Shown here: positions 22,561-34,064 of the stretch, one piece after another | Numbering within the stretch: the stretch's first letter is position 1 | How the letters are laid out: each line of letters begins with the position of its first letter | NCBI RefSeq assembly: GCF_949987515.2 | Contig: NC_082703.1 | Location: 13,106,680 to 13,170,679 of the forward strand | Origin: Delphinus delphis | Lineage: Eukaryota > Chordata > Mammalia > Artiodactyla > Delphinidae | DNA length: 64,000 bases | Direction: 5' to 3' | Position numbers and translations under genes: made by a program | The notes under the pieces: model-generated | What the model saw: only the letters and a program-made list of their open reading frames with translations | Database searches by the model: none | Told to the model about the DNA's origin: nothing

Positions 22561-23823
22561 GTCTGTCGTGAGCCAAAACAAACAAACAGAACAACAAAAA
22601 AAGCCAGCCCGGGCTATTTAGCGACTGTGTCATTAAAAAGGATTTCATCAGCTCTCGGCTCCACAGTGATTTGCAAGAGGCAGTCAGCCTTCCCAGGTGG
22701 TGGGAACTCGTTTTAAATCAATGATAGCGAGTAGGTTTGTTCCGACCTGTGACTATGAGTCACCATATTTGAAGCTGACAAACTCCCTAAGAAACAGGTG
22801 ACCTTGGCCATGGGGCTTTTTCTTTCTGGGAAAGCCAAGTGCATTTCCTGCGAGTGGTACTGAGGCCCCAAAGTCTCAAATCAAATCACCCGGAGATATG
22901 TGGGCTGGTCAACTGCGAAAACCTGTCCCTATGTCACCGGGTCCCTCGCTCCTCAAAAAAGGCTGTGATTCAGCGTGCTTGGAACCCTGGTAGGAGGAAC
23001 AGCGTTTAAATTTGACTAAAACAGAGCTTCGGTGGGAGAGGAGGATAAATTACTTTTGGCGGTGGGGAGGCGAGGGGAGTCAGAATCTTGTGATGCGTGC
23101 TGTCATTAATAATACTGTAAGTTAGTAGTGGGCTGATAGCTAAGCGTCTGCTTTTTACTTCAAGTCCCTTGTCTCTGAGACTGAGCGCCTTTCCCAGGAG
23201 GGAAAGGAGGAAACTGTTCGAAGGCACACAGGTACCTGCGCTGCATTGGGCTAGGGGCCAATCTGCAGCAACATGGATGCAACAAAGGACTTCTTTCGGG
23301 GAAGGAAAAGGGGAAGGCTTTGTGAACCTCCACGGAGGTGGGAGTGACGGGAACCGTGCACTCTCCGGGCTGCAAGGTCACCCCTTGCTGGACACACGCC
23401 TCCCACACACTGTGAGCTGCACAGAGCACAGCTGGGGAGGTGCCCGCCCCGGGGGTGGCGGGCTGCTCAGGGGCCGTGTCAGCCGGTACCTCCTCCTCTG
23501 CTTCCCTTCTCCCCATTTCCTCTGCATTTTTGCTTCATCCTTGAAAGTACCCATTCCATCGTGTAATAGTAAATTGCTTTTTTGAAAGGGAAGAAGAAAC
23601 AGGTGTTTGGGGATCAGAAATAAATAAAAGCGGCTGTTTCTCTTTGAGCTGGAAGAGGGAGGAGTGAGAAAATCGTAGAGATTAGAATCTGACTCACAAG
23701 CCAGAAGTCTTAGTCCCAAAGAAAAAGGCACAGGGTAGGGAGGGAGGTCAAGCAGAGTGATCCCAAACTCACTTTATTTCCGGTCTTTGTTTTTATTTTG
23801 GCCCAAACTTGGGGCAGTAAACA

Positions 23824-23825
<2 letters not shown>
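22561..23825. other. Unique sequence, possibly regulatory
   Basis: There are no transposons here for about 1.2 kb. An inverted motif GTGACTATGAGTCAC at 22749-22763 contains an AP-1-like TGAGTCA. Frames at 23160-23731 (up to 138 codons) lie on both strands and look like chance. Confidence 0.4.

Positions 23826-23855
<30 letters not shown>
23826..23855. repeat. (TG)15 microsatellite
   Basis: A perfect dinucleotide run directly upstream of a SINE. Confidence 0.97.
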
Positions 23856-23857
<2 letters not shown>

Positions 23858-23881
23858 TAGATAAACAAGAAAAATCTCTGG

Positions 23882-24241
23882 GGGCTTCCGTGGGGGCGCA
23901 GTGGTTAACAATCTGCCTGCCAATGCAGGGGACACGGGTTCGACCCCTGGTCCGGGAAGATGTCACATGCCGCACAGCAACTAAGCCCGCGTGCCACGAC
24001 TACTGAGCCTGCGCTCTAGAGCCCACGAGCCACAACTACTGAGCTCTTGCACCGCAATTACTGAGCCCGCACGCCTGGAGCCCGTGCTCCACAGCAAGAG
24101 AAGCCACCACAATGAGAAGCCCGGGCACCTCAACATAGAGTAGCCCCCGCTCGCCACAACTAGAGAAAGCCCGCGTACAGCAATGAAGACCCGATGCAGC
24201 CAAAAATAAATAATAAATAAAATAAATAATTTTTTTTAAAA
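23882..24241 (+). mobile_element. CHR-type SINE, long form
   Basis: About 360 bp long. It has the head GGGCTTCCGTGGGGGCGCAG, B box GGTTCGACCCC, internal CACAACTACTGAGC repeats and an AATAAATAAT tail. The flanking duplication AAGAAAAATCTC occurs at 23867-23878 and 24242-24253, with the bases after it differing slightly. Confidence 0.95.
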
Positions 24242-24507
24242 AAGAAAAATCTCAGGAAAAATGCACAAGAAACTGATAACTGTTTGCTTCCAGGAGGGAA
24301 CTTCTTGTACCTTCTGAATGTTGAACGAGGTGGTTATATTACCTATTCAGGCTGTACAGAAAGCAAACAGAAGGCTTCTCAACTAATGGCAATAAGAAGC
24401 GGTGTCCCTGTCTGAGAGGTGATGGGTGTAATGTTTTAGGTAACCTAACGTGTCAGCAAGTGAAACAGTTATAGATGCAAGTCACAATGGGAGGTCTCCA
24501 CAATCAG

Positions 24508-24509
<2 letters not shown>

Positions 24510-24542
<33 letters not shown>
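24510..24542. repeat. (AC)16 microsatellite
   Basis: A perfect CA run, the fourth dinucleotide microsatellite in the window. Confidence 0.97.
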
Positions 24543-24545
<3 letters not shown>

Positions 24546-25239
24546 CACTTCAAATACATGGCAGGGTAAAGAGGTTTTAGTTTGGAGACTCAAGAATATG
24601 TAAATCTTCCATAATATTTCTAGTTTAATAATTGTAAAAGCATTACATACAAATGTAGAAAATATTAAAAAGTATTTAAGGCAATAAAATTACATTTAAT
24701 CCTGCAATCAGAATTAACCATTTCAAGCACTCATCCTGCCTAAGGGGGTAGAGTCGAGATCACAAGACCACTTTTTGGTCACGTCTGACTAAACCTAATA
24801 TATAATTGGCCCAGAAAGAGATCATCCCTTAAAATATATCTGGTTCCTGCAGGATGGAAGATCCTCTAGGGTCTCTTCCGAAAATATACTGGCTTTTCCT
24901 AATCTGGATAGACTAAGGTTGAGCTTTTCCAGAAAAGAAGAAATGGGCCACCATCAACCATAGGTTCCAACCTTGAACAAGGACATCTGCACCATTTCAC
25001 CACCACTTTAATATCCACCCAACACACCCTCCAAAGAAATAAAAATGCAGCTTGTTTTACTGCATTATATTCCTTAAGTTAAACTCCCTTTGCAGGGCTA
25101 AAGGCAAGTAAAGTATATTCAGAGATGCCACAAACAGAAGCGATAGAAAGTATATTGTTTAGTATTGTTTAGAGGTAAAGACCCTCAATATGTCACACAA
25201 AGTGTTTCTATTATGTGCACATCAGACTCACTTTCCTGT
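24543..25239. other. Unassigned AT-rich sequence
   Basis: The part at 24610-24740 (AAAAGCATTACATACAAATG) weakly resembles an old L1-like tail. I do not call a family. There is no gene. Confidence 0.4.
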
Positions 25240-25510
25240 TTATCTCTATGTGGTAGACTACACCAGTTAAAAGTAGGGCTTTGGAGTCAACCAGACTGGA
25301 ATCCAATCACTGGTGCTGTTGATAGTTTAACTGGGACTTTGAACTAAGTGTTTAATCTTTTAAGTCTCTATTTTCTTATCCATGAAATAAGGGTAACAAT
25401 ATCTTCCTCATGGAGTTTTGTGAAGTTTAAATGAGAGGATACAGAAAAAATTAACCTGAAGCATGTTACATGACACACACTGAATCAACATTATCTGTTA
25501 TCATTGTGCA
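25240..25510 (+). repeat. MIR SINE
   Basis: A nearly full-length MIR order is visible: TGGTAGACTACACCAGTTAA and GGAGTCAACCAGACTGGAAT (head), TCTATTTTCTTATCCATGAA (core), and GAAGTTTAAATGAGAGGATA (3' part). Confidence 0.85.
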
Positions 25511-26424
25511 CACACTGTGGAAACAAGAGTGCCTGTCCCGTGGGTGAGTAAACATTGCTCAAAGTTTCCAAGGACCCAAACTCTTACAGTCTATCTTTCT
25601 GGGTTCTAGAGCCCTTGACTTTTCAGGAGCCAGAAAAGTAACGACTGATTACTTGGTGTCCATCCAATTCCACCCCCGATCCCATCCCACCCCCAATGAA
25701 TGAGCGAACAGTACATTGTCATAAAGAACTGGATTTTATCATTTAGGGTTTAACCCAGATCACAGGTGAGCTGTCCTTAAGAGAACTCTGAACAATAAAA
25801 AGTTGGCTTAACATTTTTTTCTAAAAGCCAAAATAGTCTGGAAAGTTTTGCAAAGAGAGGGTAAACGTTTTAAAAACTTCCATTTGTCCGGGTAAAAAAT
25901 TTACCAAGTCCACGAACGTCAGCTGCCAGACCAGCTTCTCCAGACAAGAAGATAGAATCCCAGCTGCAAAAGGTTTCAGCAAGTGACTTGAGAGTTCCCA
26001 ACCACTGTTTCCAGATCATTGTGCTGAAGGTCTCAGGGTCACACAATTTGGAATTTGTTACAGTGATGAACAAAGCGCATTTCCTATATCCCACAGCAGT
26101 GAGAAATGTCAGCACATAAGGCACTTCTGTTCAAAACGAACACTTTCCCACCAATACAAGGATAGAGCCATGCAGATTGGCTTAATTCCAGCTCACTTGA
26201 TATGGTCTGTAAATTCCTCCACTATGTTCCTGAAAGGAGTCTATGAGAATACATGCAGTACCCCACCCCACCCCTGGCTTTTTCCCTTTTCCCCTCACTC
26301 CAGCCCTACCATTCCCACCCCACCTCTACTGAATAACATTAACTTAAAAAATAAATAAATAAGGTGCCTCACATTTGTGTGATAAATTTTCCTAAAAGTA
26401 GGCTGTATATATTATCTATACTAA
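25511..26424. other. Unassigned sequence
   Basis: No repeat or gene is recognised. The minus-strand frame at 25870-26124 (84 codons) has no recognisable domain. Confidence 0.45.
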
Positions 26425-26858
26425 TACATATATATATTATTTTTCAGATTCTTTTCCATTATAGGTTATTACAAGATATTGAATATATTTCCCTGTGCTA
26501 TACAATAGGACCTTGTTGTTTATCTATTTGATATATAGTAGTTTGTATCTGCTAATCCCAGGCTCCTAATTTATGTCTTGCCCCACCTCTTCCCCTTCGG
26601 TCACCATAAGTTTGTTTTCTATGTCTGTGAGTCTTTCTGTTTTGTAAATAAGTCCATTTATATCATTTTTAAGATTCCACCTATAAGTGATAGCATATGA
26701 TATTTGTCTTTCTCTGTCTGACTTACTTTACTTAGTGTGATAATCTCTAGATCCATCCATGTTGCTACAAATGGTACGATTTCATTCTATTTTATGACTG
26801 AGTAGTATTCCATTATATATATGTACCACATCTTCTTTATCCATTCATCTGTTGATGG
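26425..26858 (-). mobile_element. LINE-1 fragment, 3' part
   Basis: Reverse L1 sequence. CCTGTGCTATACAATAGGAC and TTGTTTATCTATTTGATATA derive from the 3' untranslated region, and TGAGTAGTATTCCATTATAT with TTCTTTATCCATTCATCTGT from the ORF2 end. No clean duplication was found. Confidence 0.93.
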
Positions 26859-27089
26859 TCTTGTCCAATACTTTTAGTGCAAAACAGTACCTGACCAAGT
26901 CTTCTTGGCATATATACTTCTTAAGACAAGAGAATGACTGATAAATGTAGCATAGATTAAGGCTATCCAACTGCTTTTGCTCTGCTTTTGACTTCACCTT
27001 GTGGTTTTTTAAAATTTCCTAAGCTAATTTTCCTATTAGAAGAAAAAAAAAAAAGAAGCACTTAGTCACCAGTGCATATGAACTCAATT

Positions 27090-27540
27090 GTTATTTGTAT
27101 CCATGTATCAATCAGGATAAATTAGGTTATGCTGCAATAACAAAAACTCTCCAATCTAAGTTTTGTTTATTGCTATCACTTACATGCCCATCATGGGTTC
27201 ACAGCTATTCTGCTCATTGTATGATTCAAGGATCTAGAAAGATGAAATTCCCATGACCTGAGTGTTGCCAGTCTCTGCCAGAAGGAAAAAGAGAGAGAGC
27301 TGTAGAGGGTCTTGAACCAGCAGTTAAATGCTCCAGCTAAAGTGAAAATTGGTCTGGTTTTCCAGTGACTATCCTGGTTTAACACTGTAAGTTCCATGTC
27401 CTGGGAAACCCCTCAGTCTCCAGGAACTGGGGTGGTTGGTCACAATCCTGTCCCACAAGTGACATATCATTTCTATTCACAACTCAATGTCTAGAACCAG
27501 TCACATCTTCACCCAACCACAAGGTGGGCAGAAAGCAGAA
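27090..27540 (-). repeat. Ancient interspersed repeat, family not assigned
   Basis: Blocks such as GGTTATGCTGCAATAACAAA, ACATGCCCATCATGGGTTCA and CAGTCACATCTTCACCCAAC follow the order of an old mammalian repeat I have seen but cannot name. The strand is tentative. Confidence 0.45.
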
Positions 27541-27719
27541 TCTGCGTATGTGACCAGAAGAGGAAAGAAGAAGAAATGTTTGCCAAGGAGGTTAGCATAA
27601 TCCCTTTCCATAACTTGGTATTCTGATTTATAAGTCACTCTCTCATGATTGTTTTTTCTCTTTGCTTTTGATCATAGGGGAACTTGGCTCTATAAGTAAA
27701 TTCTGAATTTGCCTCACCG

Positions 27720-27860
27720 TACTGAATTCTTACCTCTGTGCTGAGTGATGCAGGAGCTGTAGAGATAACTAAGGTCTAAGCCCTGCCCTTAAAGAGTTTA
27801 AAATTAATAGGAGAAATAAAACACAAACATAATGGCATAAGATGGAAACAGAAGTACATA
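27720..27860 (-). repeat. LINE-2 3' end fragment
   Basis: The plus strand reads CTGAGTGATGCAGGAGCTGT, then a degenerate CCTGCCCTTAAAGAGTTTAA, the reverse complement of the L2 3' end. Confidence 0.55.
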
Positions 27861-28200
27861 CATAAAAGGGGCTGAGCCATGAAGAGGAAGGAGGGATCAC
27901 ACACAATAAGGAAGACATTCAAAAGAGTAATCCAAGAGGAATTGTATTAACCTTGATAATATTCACCAGAGATGTAAACATCTAAAAAAAACCAAAACCA
28001 TAACATCAAGCCCTCTAGGAAATCTTGTTCCATTAATCAAACCCTCCATCAAATCCCCCAGAATGTAAGACTTTAAAAACTGATCCCAAAGGCTGGGCTG
28101 GTTACTTAAATGTTATTATCCTGAGCTTCCTATTTTCCACACCCTTGGCAAACCAGAAAAAACTTTCATTTTTTCGATCAATAAAGAGTTATAAATGCTG
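27861..28200. other. Unassigned sequence
   Basis: No feature is supported between the L2 fragment and the hairpin at 28201. Confidence 0.4.
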
Positions 28201-28247
28201 TGTTGTTCTGCTAGTGTTATTTTCCACATGACACTGGCAGAACGACA
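28201..28247. repeat. Hairpin with 17-20 bp paired stem
   Basis: TGTTGTTCTGCTAGTGT (28201-28217) can pair along its whole length with ACACTGGCAGAACGACA (28231-28247), using two G-U pairs if transcribed from the plus strand. Three further inner pairs, one of them a G-U wobble, bring the stem to 20 bp around a 7-base loop. Its size and pattern resemble a microRNA precursor stem or the remnant of a palindromic miniature transposon. I do not recognise it as a known microRNA. Confidence 0.65.
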
Positions 28248-28930
28248 GGCTCTGTGTACGTTTAGGATATCTCTTCCACACTCTAGAATTCTTCAGTAAC
28301 ATCCCCTATGAGTGGAAGTTAGCAGCGCCATGTGGGGGTGTTTTGCCCTGTGATAACTACTCTTAATAAAAATGACTAAGTGCCTAGCGGGCAACTTGCA
28401 GCTAACAGGGGAGTTGCCATGCTTGTCATCACCTCTAACTCACCAGAGAGTCAGAAACAGATCAAAAAGAAACTGATCATTTCTGGCCTCCCCTTCTTCC
28501 AGCCAGATTTTGGTCAAGTGATCCTGGGAAATGGTATCTGAAGAGGGGTGAAGCTGACATGCCTTTCTGCACTTTTCTCCAGGATCTCAGGGGGATCTGT
28601 CACCCTGATGACTAATACTTGAAAACGTGACCATGGGAATCTGTTTCACAACTTGATTGAGAAAAGGCCAAAAAAACCATGGTATAGGGATTGTCACTTG
28701 TTTGAGGGCCTGGTGTGTCCCTCAGCAAAAAGGCAGCCAGCAGCACCCGTTCACCTTCTTGTTGGACAGTATCTTTTACTCTCAGTTGGTTATTACAGGA
28801 GTCTCCCCTAGTCAGGTCCCCTCCAGAAACACAACAGTGTCAATAAACAGAGCCTCTCAAAGGTCAACTATCTGCTAGGCTGTGCTCCAGATACAAGTCT
28901 GATTAGTCAAAACCTTTGGAGGAAATCATT
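28248..28930. other. Unassigned sequence
   Basis: No gene or repeat family can be supported here. Confidence 0.4.
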
Positions 28931-29450
28931 TGTCAACTGAAAAAAAATTCACAACCTAAAAATTGAGAATTATGTTTTATTCAGTGGACTTACTGAGGGC
29001 TTAAGCCCGGGAGAGGCTGTTATAAAGAGGTGAGGGATGAGCAAGTATATCAATTGTAAAACAAACAAACAAGCCAACAAACAAAAACAGGTGGTCAGAA
29101 CATCAAAAGATTACTGCTAATTAAAGAAAACCAGACATCTCAAGTTAATGAATTTCGTGCTTTTCTGTGTATGGGAAGATGTAAGAATCTAGGTTTATTG
29201 AAATTATTCCTTTGATATTCACCTGAACTATCTAGGGCCAGTATCCTGTTTTTCTCTATCCTGAATTCCCTCAGGGCGCACCACTGGGGGCAGCTGCAGA
29301 GGCTCAAGGCTTGGTGGCAGGCAACCTGTTTTTCTGTATCTTGAATCCCCCTCAGGGTGCACCATCAGGGGCCACTGCAGTGGCTGATGGTTTGATGGCC
29401 TCAGCGTCCTTTGTTTACTGAAATGGCAGGTGACAATCTTGGTCCACACA
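28931..29450 (+). mobile_element. Probable endogenous retrovirus LTR with internal duplication
   Basis: It starts TGTCAACTGA and ends GTCCACACA, giving TG...CA ends. The text GAGAATTATGTTTTATTCAG and GGGCTTAAGCCCGGGAGAGG resembles LTRs known from cetartiodactyl genomes. An 80-bp unit is tandemly duplicated inside it (29245-29404). No target duplication was recognised and no retroviral genes adjoin. Confidence 0.55.
29245..29404 (+). repeat. Tandem duplication of an 80-bp unit inside the LTR
   Basis: Both units begin CCTGTTTTTCT and include CCTCAGGG, a GCACCA block and a GGCTNANGG block. The spacing between starts (29245 and 29325) is 80 bp. The units differ at several positions, so the duplication is not recent. 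Confidence 0.8.
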
Positions 29451-29775
29451 TCCATTCACAAATACCCCTCAGCTCCCACTAGGTCAGACACATGCTAAGC
29501 CTGGGGCACCAAGGTAAGTGAGGTTTGGTCCCTGACATCAGGGATCCCTTCTGACTCACAGGGTAGACGGATAAAGGAAGTCACCATAAGGCAGTAAGAG
29601 CTACAGTAGCTCCAGGCGCTTGGTCCCAGTGCAGTGCTGGAGGGAGGACAGCTTTTGAGCTGGTTCTTCAAGCGTAGGTAGAATTACAACAGAGAAAGGG
29701 GGGCCTTCTTGGCAGAGCAAACAGCATGGAGGTGATGGCATGGCGTGTTTGAAGAACAGCAAGAAGTTTTGCGAG
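29451..29775 (-). repeat. LINE-2 3' region fragment
   Basis: The order TCCATTCACAAATACCCCTC, GCTAAGCCTGGGGCACCAAG, GAGCTGGTTCTTCAAGCGTA and GCAAACAGCATGGAGGTGAT follows the reverse complement of the L2 3' region. Confidence 0.65.
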
Positions 29776-29814
29776 GTAGGAACATGTTGGGGGAAAGAGG
29801 AGTGGAGATTTGCT

Positions 29815-30150
29815 CCTTCCTTCAACAAAGACCTATTAAGAATTTTATACTTGGCTTTGGGCAACAGAGAACAAGACAAAGTTTAGGCTCTCAAGATTTC
29901 TCCTTCTCTTGGAGGAAGAGAGGAAACAAGCAAACAAATTAAAAATGTAAAAGAACTTCAGATAGAGATGAGGGCTAGCAAGAGAACAAAACAGAATGAA
30001 GTGGTGGAGGGGGAGAAGGACATGGTTTAGAGAGGTGGTCAGAGACAGCCCTGAAATGGGGAGGGGACATCTGGAGCCGAATGTGAAGGAGGCAAGTCCA
30101 AGGAGAGAGTTTCCAGAGAGAGGGCATGAGCAAATGTGGAGATGGTGAGA
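29815..30150 (-). repeat. Second LINE-2 3' region fragment
   Basis: It repeats the same layout as the preceding fragment: TTCAACAAAGACCTATTAAG, AGGAAACAAGCAAACAAATT, and a later AGAGGTGGTCAGAGACAGCC. Two adjacent L2 pieces with the same orientation could be one older insertion plus another. Confidence 0.6.
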
Positions 30151-30449
30151 GGGACGCACTTAGCTTCATCTGCTAAGATGATGGCTTAGAAATTCAAGTT
30201 TTTATTCCGAATTGATTTTGAAGTTCTATTCAGTCGGAGACCTTTTAACATACCTAAAACTTACGTAAATAATCCCTGACAGAGTTAAACATCAACATTT
30301 TATACCTATGTTCTTCTAAGATGTTTATATTAAGAATTTTCTAAAGAAAGTTGATTTGCACCACCACCTATCCAGTCCTCCAAGAAAGGAGGTCAGGGTT
30401 GATCATGTATAATCCAAAGAGGACTAAAAAAGAAAATAATAGCTTCGTA
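30151..30449. other. Unassigned sequence
   Basis: AT-rich, with no supported feature. Confidence 0.4.
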
Positions 30450-30620
30450 TCGAAAGTGGAAGGAATCTTTAAAAGTGGTCTAGTCTAACCCTTCCCCTTC
30501 ACCCCCATTTCACAGATTGGAAAAAACAAGGATCAAAGCGGGTCACAAACGAAATCAATGGCAGAGCTGGAGCCAGAGAGAAGCCAGGTCTCCGACTTCC
30601 AGGTTTAACGCTCTTGCCAG
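30450..30620 (-). repeat. MIR-type SINE fragment
   Basis: The stretch AAAGTGGTCTAGTCTAACCC, then CCATTTCACAGATTGG and GGCAGAGCTGGAGCCAGAGA matches the reverse MIR/MIR3 layout. Confidence 0.7.
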
Positions 30621-31859
30621 TTTGTTTGTTTGTTTTTCTAAAGAAAAACTCAGGCTTTTAGCCAATAGTCTACACAACTGGACTAAGAAAGGATATTTAC
30701 CATTCTCATCTATTTCAATTTAAACAGAATCACAAATAAGAGAGGGACAATTACACGAGTCCATCTGTGAACAATCTTGGAGTCCATTGAACCCACTTGT
30801 GTCTGTCCTTCCCCTGCTCCGACTCCTCCTGTAGGTACTGCAACAGCCCCTGCGATCGAGGGCCTTTACTGTATACTCAACTTCAGACTTGGAAACATCA
30901 AACGTAAAATAAATAATTATTCTGCAACGGAGCCGGAGACCTTAACGTGGAAGTGTTCCTTCCTCTCGGTGGAGGATTCTCTCCATTTTTCTTCACGAGA
31001 GGATAGTAGCCATTAGAACGTATCTGCCTTGAAGGAGTTGAAAAACCATCCCCAACCTTTCCATATGGAAAATGAAGAAAATATTTTGCCTTGAGAAACG
31101 TCTGGCATTTTCCTTTTCCCAGTTGTGATCTATGCAGCCTGAGAAAAGCCAGTGTCATGCAGACTATTTCGGTACCTCTAATCCCCATGCTGGAAAAAGC
31201 ACAATTACATCAAGTCAAAGGAGAGAGACTGAACCACAAGTTGTGTTCGAACTGAGTTCCACTGAGTTTTGTGGTGAAAAGGGAGTCCTGCTTCCTACAC
31301 AGGCTTTGTGGGTTAATTCATAAATGCTACCCTTCCAAGCCCTGGAGCTTCCTCCTCGTGATTAAAGCCACCACGAAGTTTCATGATTGAAAAGTCCGCT
31401 TTGCCTAGGATTTATTTAGATTTTCCTCTGACACAGTGTCGCTGACTCTGCAGCTCCAGTGGGAGTTGTACAAGGAAATTTACCCATAAGTCACAAAGCC
31501 AAGCTACTATGACAGGTGGAGGAGAGCCATTTGGCAAATTGTTTGTAAGACACTTTCCTTGTGTTTGTTAAATCCCGTTTCCTTGTAAGTCACCTACCAG
31601 GAGACCTAGCACACTTGGTTTAACCAGTTCTGAAAGTCCCCCCAAAGCTTTCTACATTTATCAAATGCAGACTTAAGAAGGAAGACTTAGATTCTTTCAG
31701 TGTTAGGATTCTTAATCGTGGCGTTATGAAAAAGATCCAGGCATTATGAAACAAACTCAGGACCTTCTAGAACTTCTACTAACTGACGTCACAAAACCAG
31801 CCAACTGCCTTCCTTGGAGTTTACAAGAGGTTGAGAAGAAGGGGAAAGAGCATGATACA
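30621..31859. other. Unassigned unique sequence
   Basis: No repeat or gene is recognised over 1.2 kb. Only short frames (up to 96 codons) occur. Confidence 0.45.
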
Positions 31860-31927
31860 AACACACATACACACACAGATGTGTGCACATACCGACGTAC
31901 ATACGCATACACACACATACACACGCA

Positions 31928-31968
<41 letters not shown>
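31860..31968. repeat. Compound (CA)n microsatellite
   Basis: An imperfect first half has ACACAT, ACGTAC and GCACGC interruptions. It is followed by a purer CA run to about 31967. Frames across it give Thr-His or Cys-Val repeats on both strands and are artefacts. Confidence 0.97.
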
Positions 31969-33340
31969 GGTTCTCGCAGACTTAAAGGGCAGAACCAGAG
32001 TTCTAAGACGGTCATCCCACAGCACACCATTTCTCCTGGGATGCTTTTTTTTAATGAAAATTAAAAGGCCTCAGGCTCCCATTCCAGCTGATAGTGGGTA
32101 GGGAGCAAAAGCCATTAGGCAAAAATCTCATCAAGCCCAGAAGGGTCTTCAACTAGCCGTCCATTTCATTTCAAAGCACAGTTTACAACCCTCTAGTTGT
32201 TCTCTTTGGGCCCTGGGACTACGAAACGCTAAAGGACTTTAAATGGGTCTTGGGTTAGAATCTGAGAGTTCATAGTCCCTCTTTCTGACTTTGGTTTTCA
32301 TGGATGACTTAATTAGCTAAGCCCACGTTGACTCTTCGGGTTTGGAAGAGCACAGCTGAGCTTTACCCCACACCCTACAGCCCAGCCTGCAGCCCCCAAG
32401 TGCCTGCCCCCTCCTCCCCTCAGCCTCGTCCCCTCCCGATGCCAGGACCGCAGGTGTGGTCCCCTCCCAGGTCCAGCTGCTCTGACTGCTCAGCTGCTGG
32501 CGGTGGGAACTGGGGTGTTGACAGCTGTCATTACCCAGAGCTCCTGCAGAGAGATAGGTGCCAGGGGTAGAGACCTACACAGTAGATACAATGTGTTTTA
32601 GCAAACCGATGTGGTGTCACAGGGAGAAGTCACAGAACAGGAGTCTCTGGCCAGAGGTGAATGAGGGGTTCCAGCAGCACCTTCAGAGCTCATCTGTCCC
32701 CCGCATGTGGGAGGTTTCCCACCTCTCAGCTCACTCCAACTTTTCATAAATCCCCTCCACTCCAGGCTGATCCTCACGAATCCTTTAGCTCTGGGAAAAC
32801 AATAGGAAAAGACGCTGGTTATATCCTCAAATACCTCCGGGCCCAGCAGCTCAGGGGGGAAACGTCTGGCTTAAAATCAGGGACTGTGCACTTTCTTACT
32901 TCACTTTCTCTACCTTTTCAATGAGGACAGAGTCCACCCCACGTCTCCTGCCTACACTTTTACTACCTCACAACCTTAGCTTTGGAGAAAAAGGATTTGT
33001 TTATTTTTAAAGAAAGATATCTATGAATATGATAAATTGGAGGAATTGGGAAGTTTAAAAATTGAACAGTTTTGTTTCAAACAAAGTAACCAAGACCTAG
33101 ACATTTTTATGCTGGCCCCTCAAGATAGCTTGGTGCCCATGATGTGTGGTGAGAAGTTATTGTTCCAGCAGCTGTGTGCCCTTGTATAGTTAATTTTTTA
33201 ATTATCTATGTTGATAAGGACTAGAGATAGTCTGATGACCTGAATCCTGAATTTATTGCATTTGATTGGTGCTCTAACTTATTTCCAAAGCAAATAAATG
33301 TCATCCCATTTGCTCCTCTCATCAGTAATCTGAGGAGATC
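31969..33340. other. Unassigned sequence
   Basis: No repeat family can be supported. The segment at 32380-32540 is C-rich and gives a chance 80-codon frame. Confidence 0.45.
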
Positions 33341-33354
33341 AAGAGACTAAACTG

Positions 33355-34050
33355 CTTGAACTACCATATGACCCAGCAATCCCACTACTGGGCATATACC
33401 CTGAGAAAACCATAATTCAAAGAGTCAAGTACCAAAATGTTCATTGCAGCTCTATTTACAATAGCCAGGACATGGAAACAACCTTAGTGTCCATCATCGG
33501 ATGAATGGATAAAGAAGATGTGGCACATATATACAATGGAATATTATTCAGCCATAAAAAGAAACGAAATTGAGCTATTTGTAATGAGGTGGATAGACCT
33601 AGAGTCTGTCATACAGAGTGAAGTAAGTCAGAAAGAGAAAGACAAATACCATATGCTAACACATATATATGGAATTTAAGGGAAAAAAATGTCATGAAGA
33701 ACCTAGGGGTAAGACAGGAATAAAGACACAGACCTGCTAGAGAATGGACTTGAGGATATGGGGAGGGGGAAGGGTGAGCTGTGACAAAGCGAGAGAGTGG
33801 CATGGACATATATACACTACCAAACGTAAGGTAGATAGCTAGTGGGAAGCAGCCACATAGCACAGGGAGATCAGCTGGGTGCTTTGTGACCACCTAGAGG
33901 GGTGGGATCGGGAGTGTGGGAGGGAGGGAGACGCAAGAGGGAAGAGATATGGGAACATATGTATGTGTATAACTGATTCACTTTGTTATAAAGCAGAAAC
34001 TAACACACCATTGTAAAGCAATTATACTCCAATAAAGATGTAAAAAAAAA
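33355..34050 (+). mobile_element. 5'-truncated LINE-1 with perfect target duplications
   Basis: The L1 runs from the ORF2 end (TACCATATGACCCAGCAATC) through the 3' untranslated region to AATAAAGATG and an A-run. The 14-bp duplication AAGAGACTAAACTG is identical at 33341-33354 and 34051-34064. This insertion is well preserved. A frame on the reverse strand (33609-33893) is an antisense artefact. Confidence 0.97.
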
Positions 34051-34064
34051 AAGAGACTAAACTG

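Noticed and set aside
22164..22571. 135-codon frame in a GC-rich block
   Set aside because: Frames of similar length occur on both strands and in all registers, and the composition is low-complexity Pro/Arg/Ser.
31746..32101. Thr-His and Cys-Val repeat frames
   Set aside because: They are readings of the CA microsatellite.
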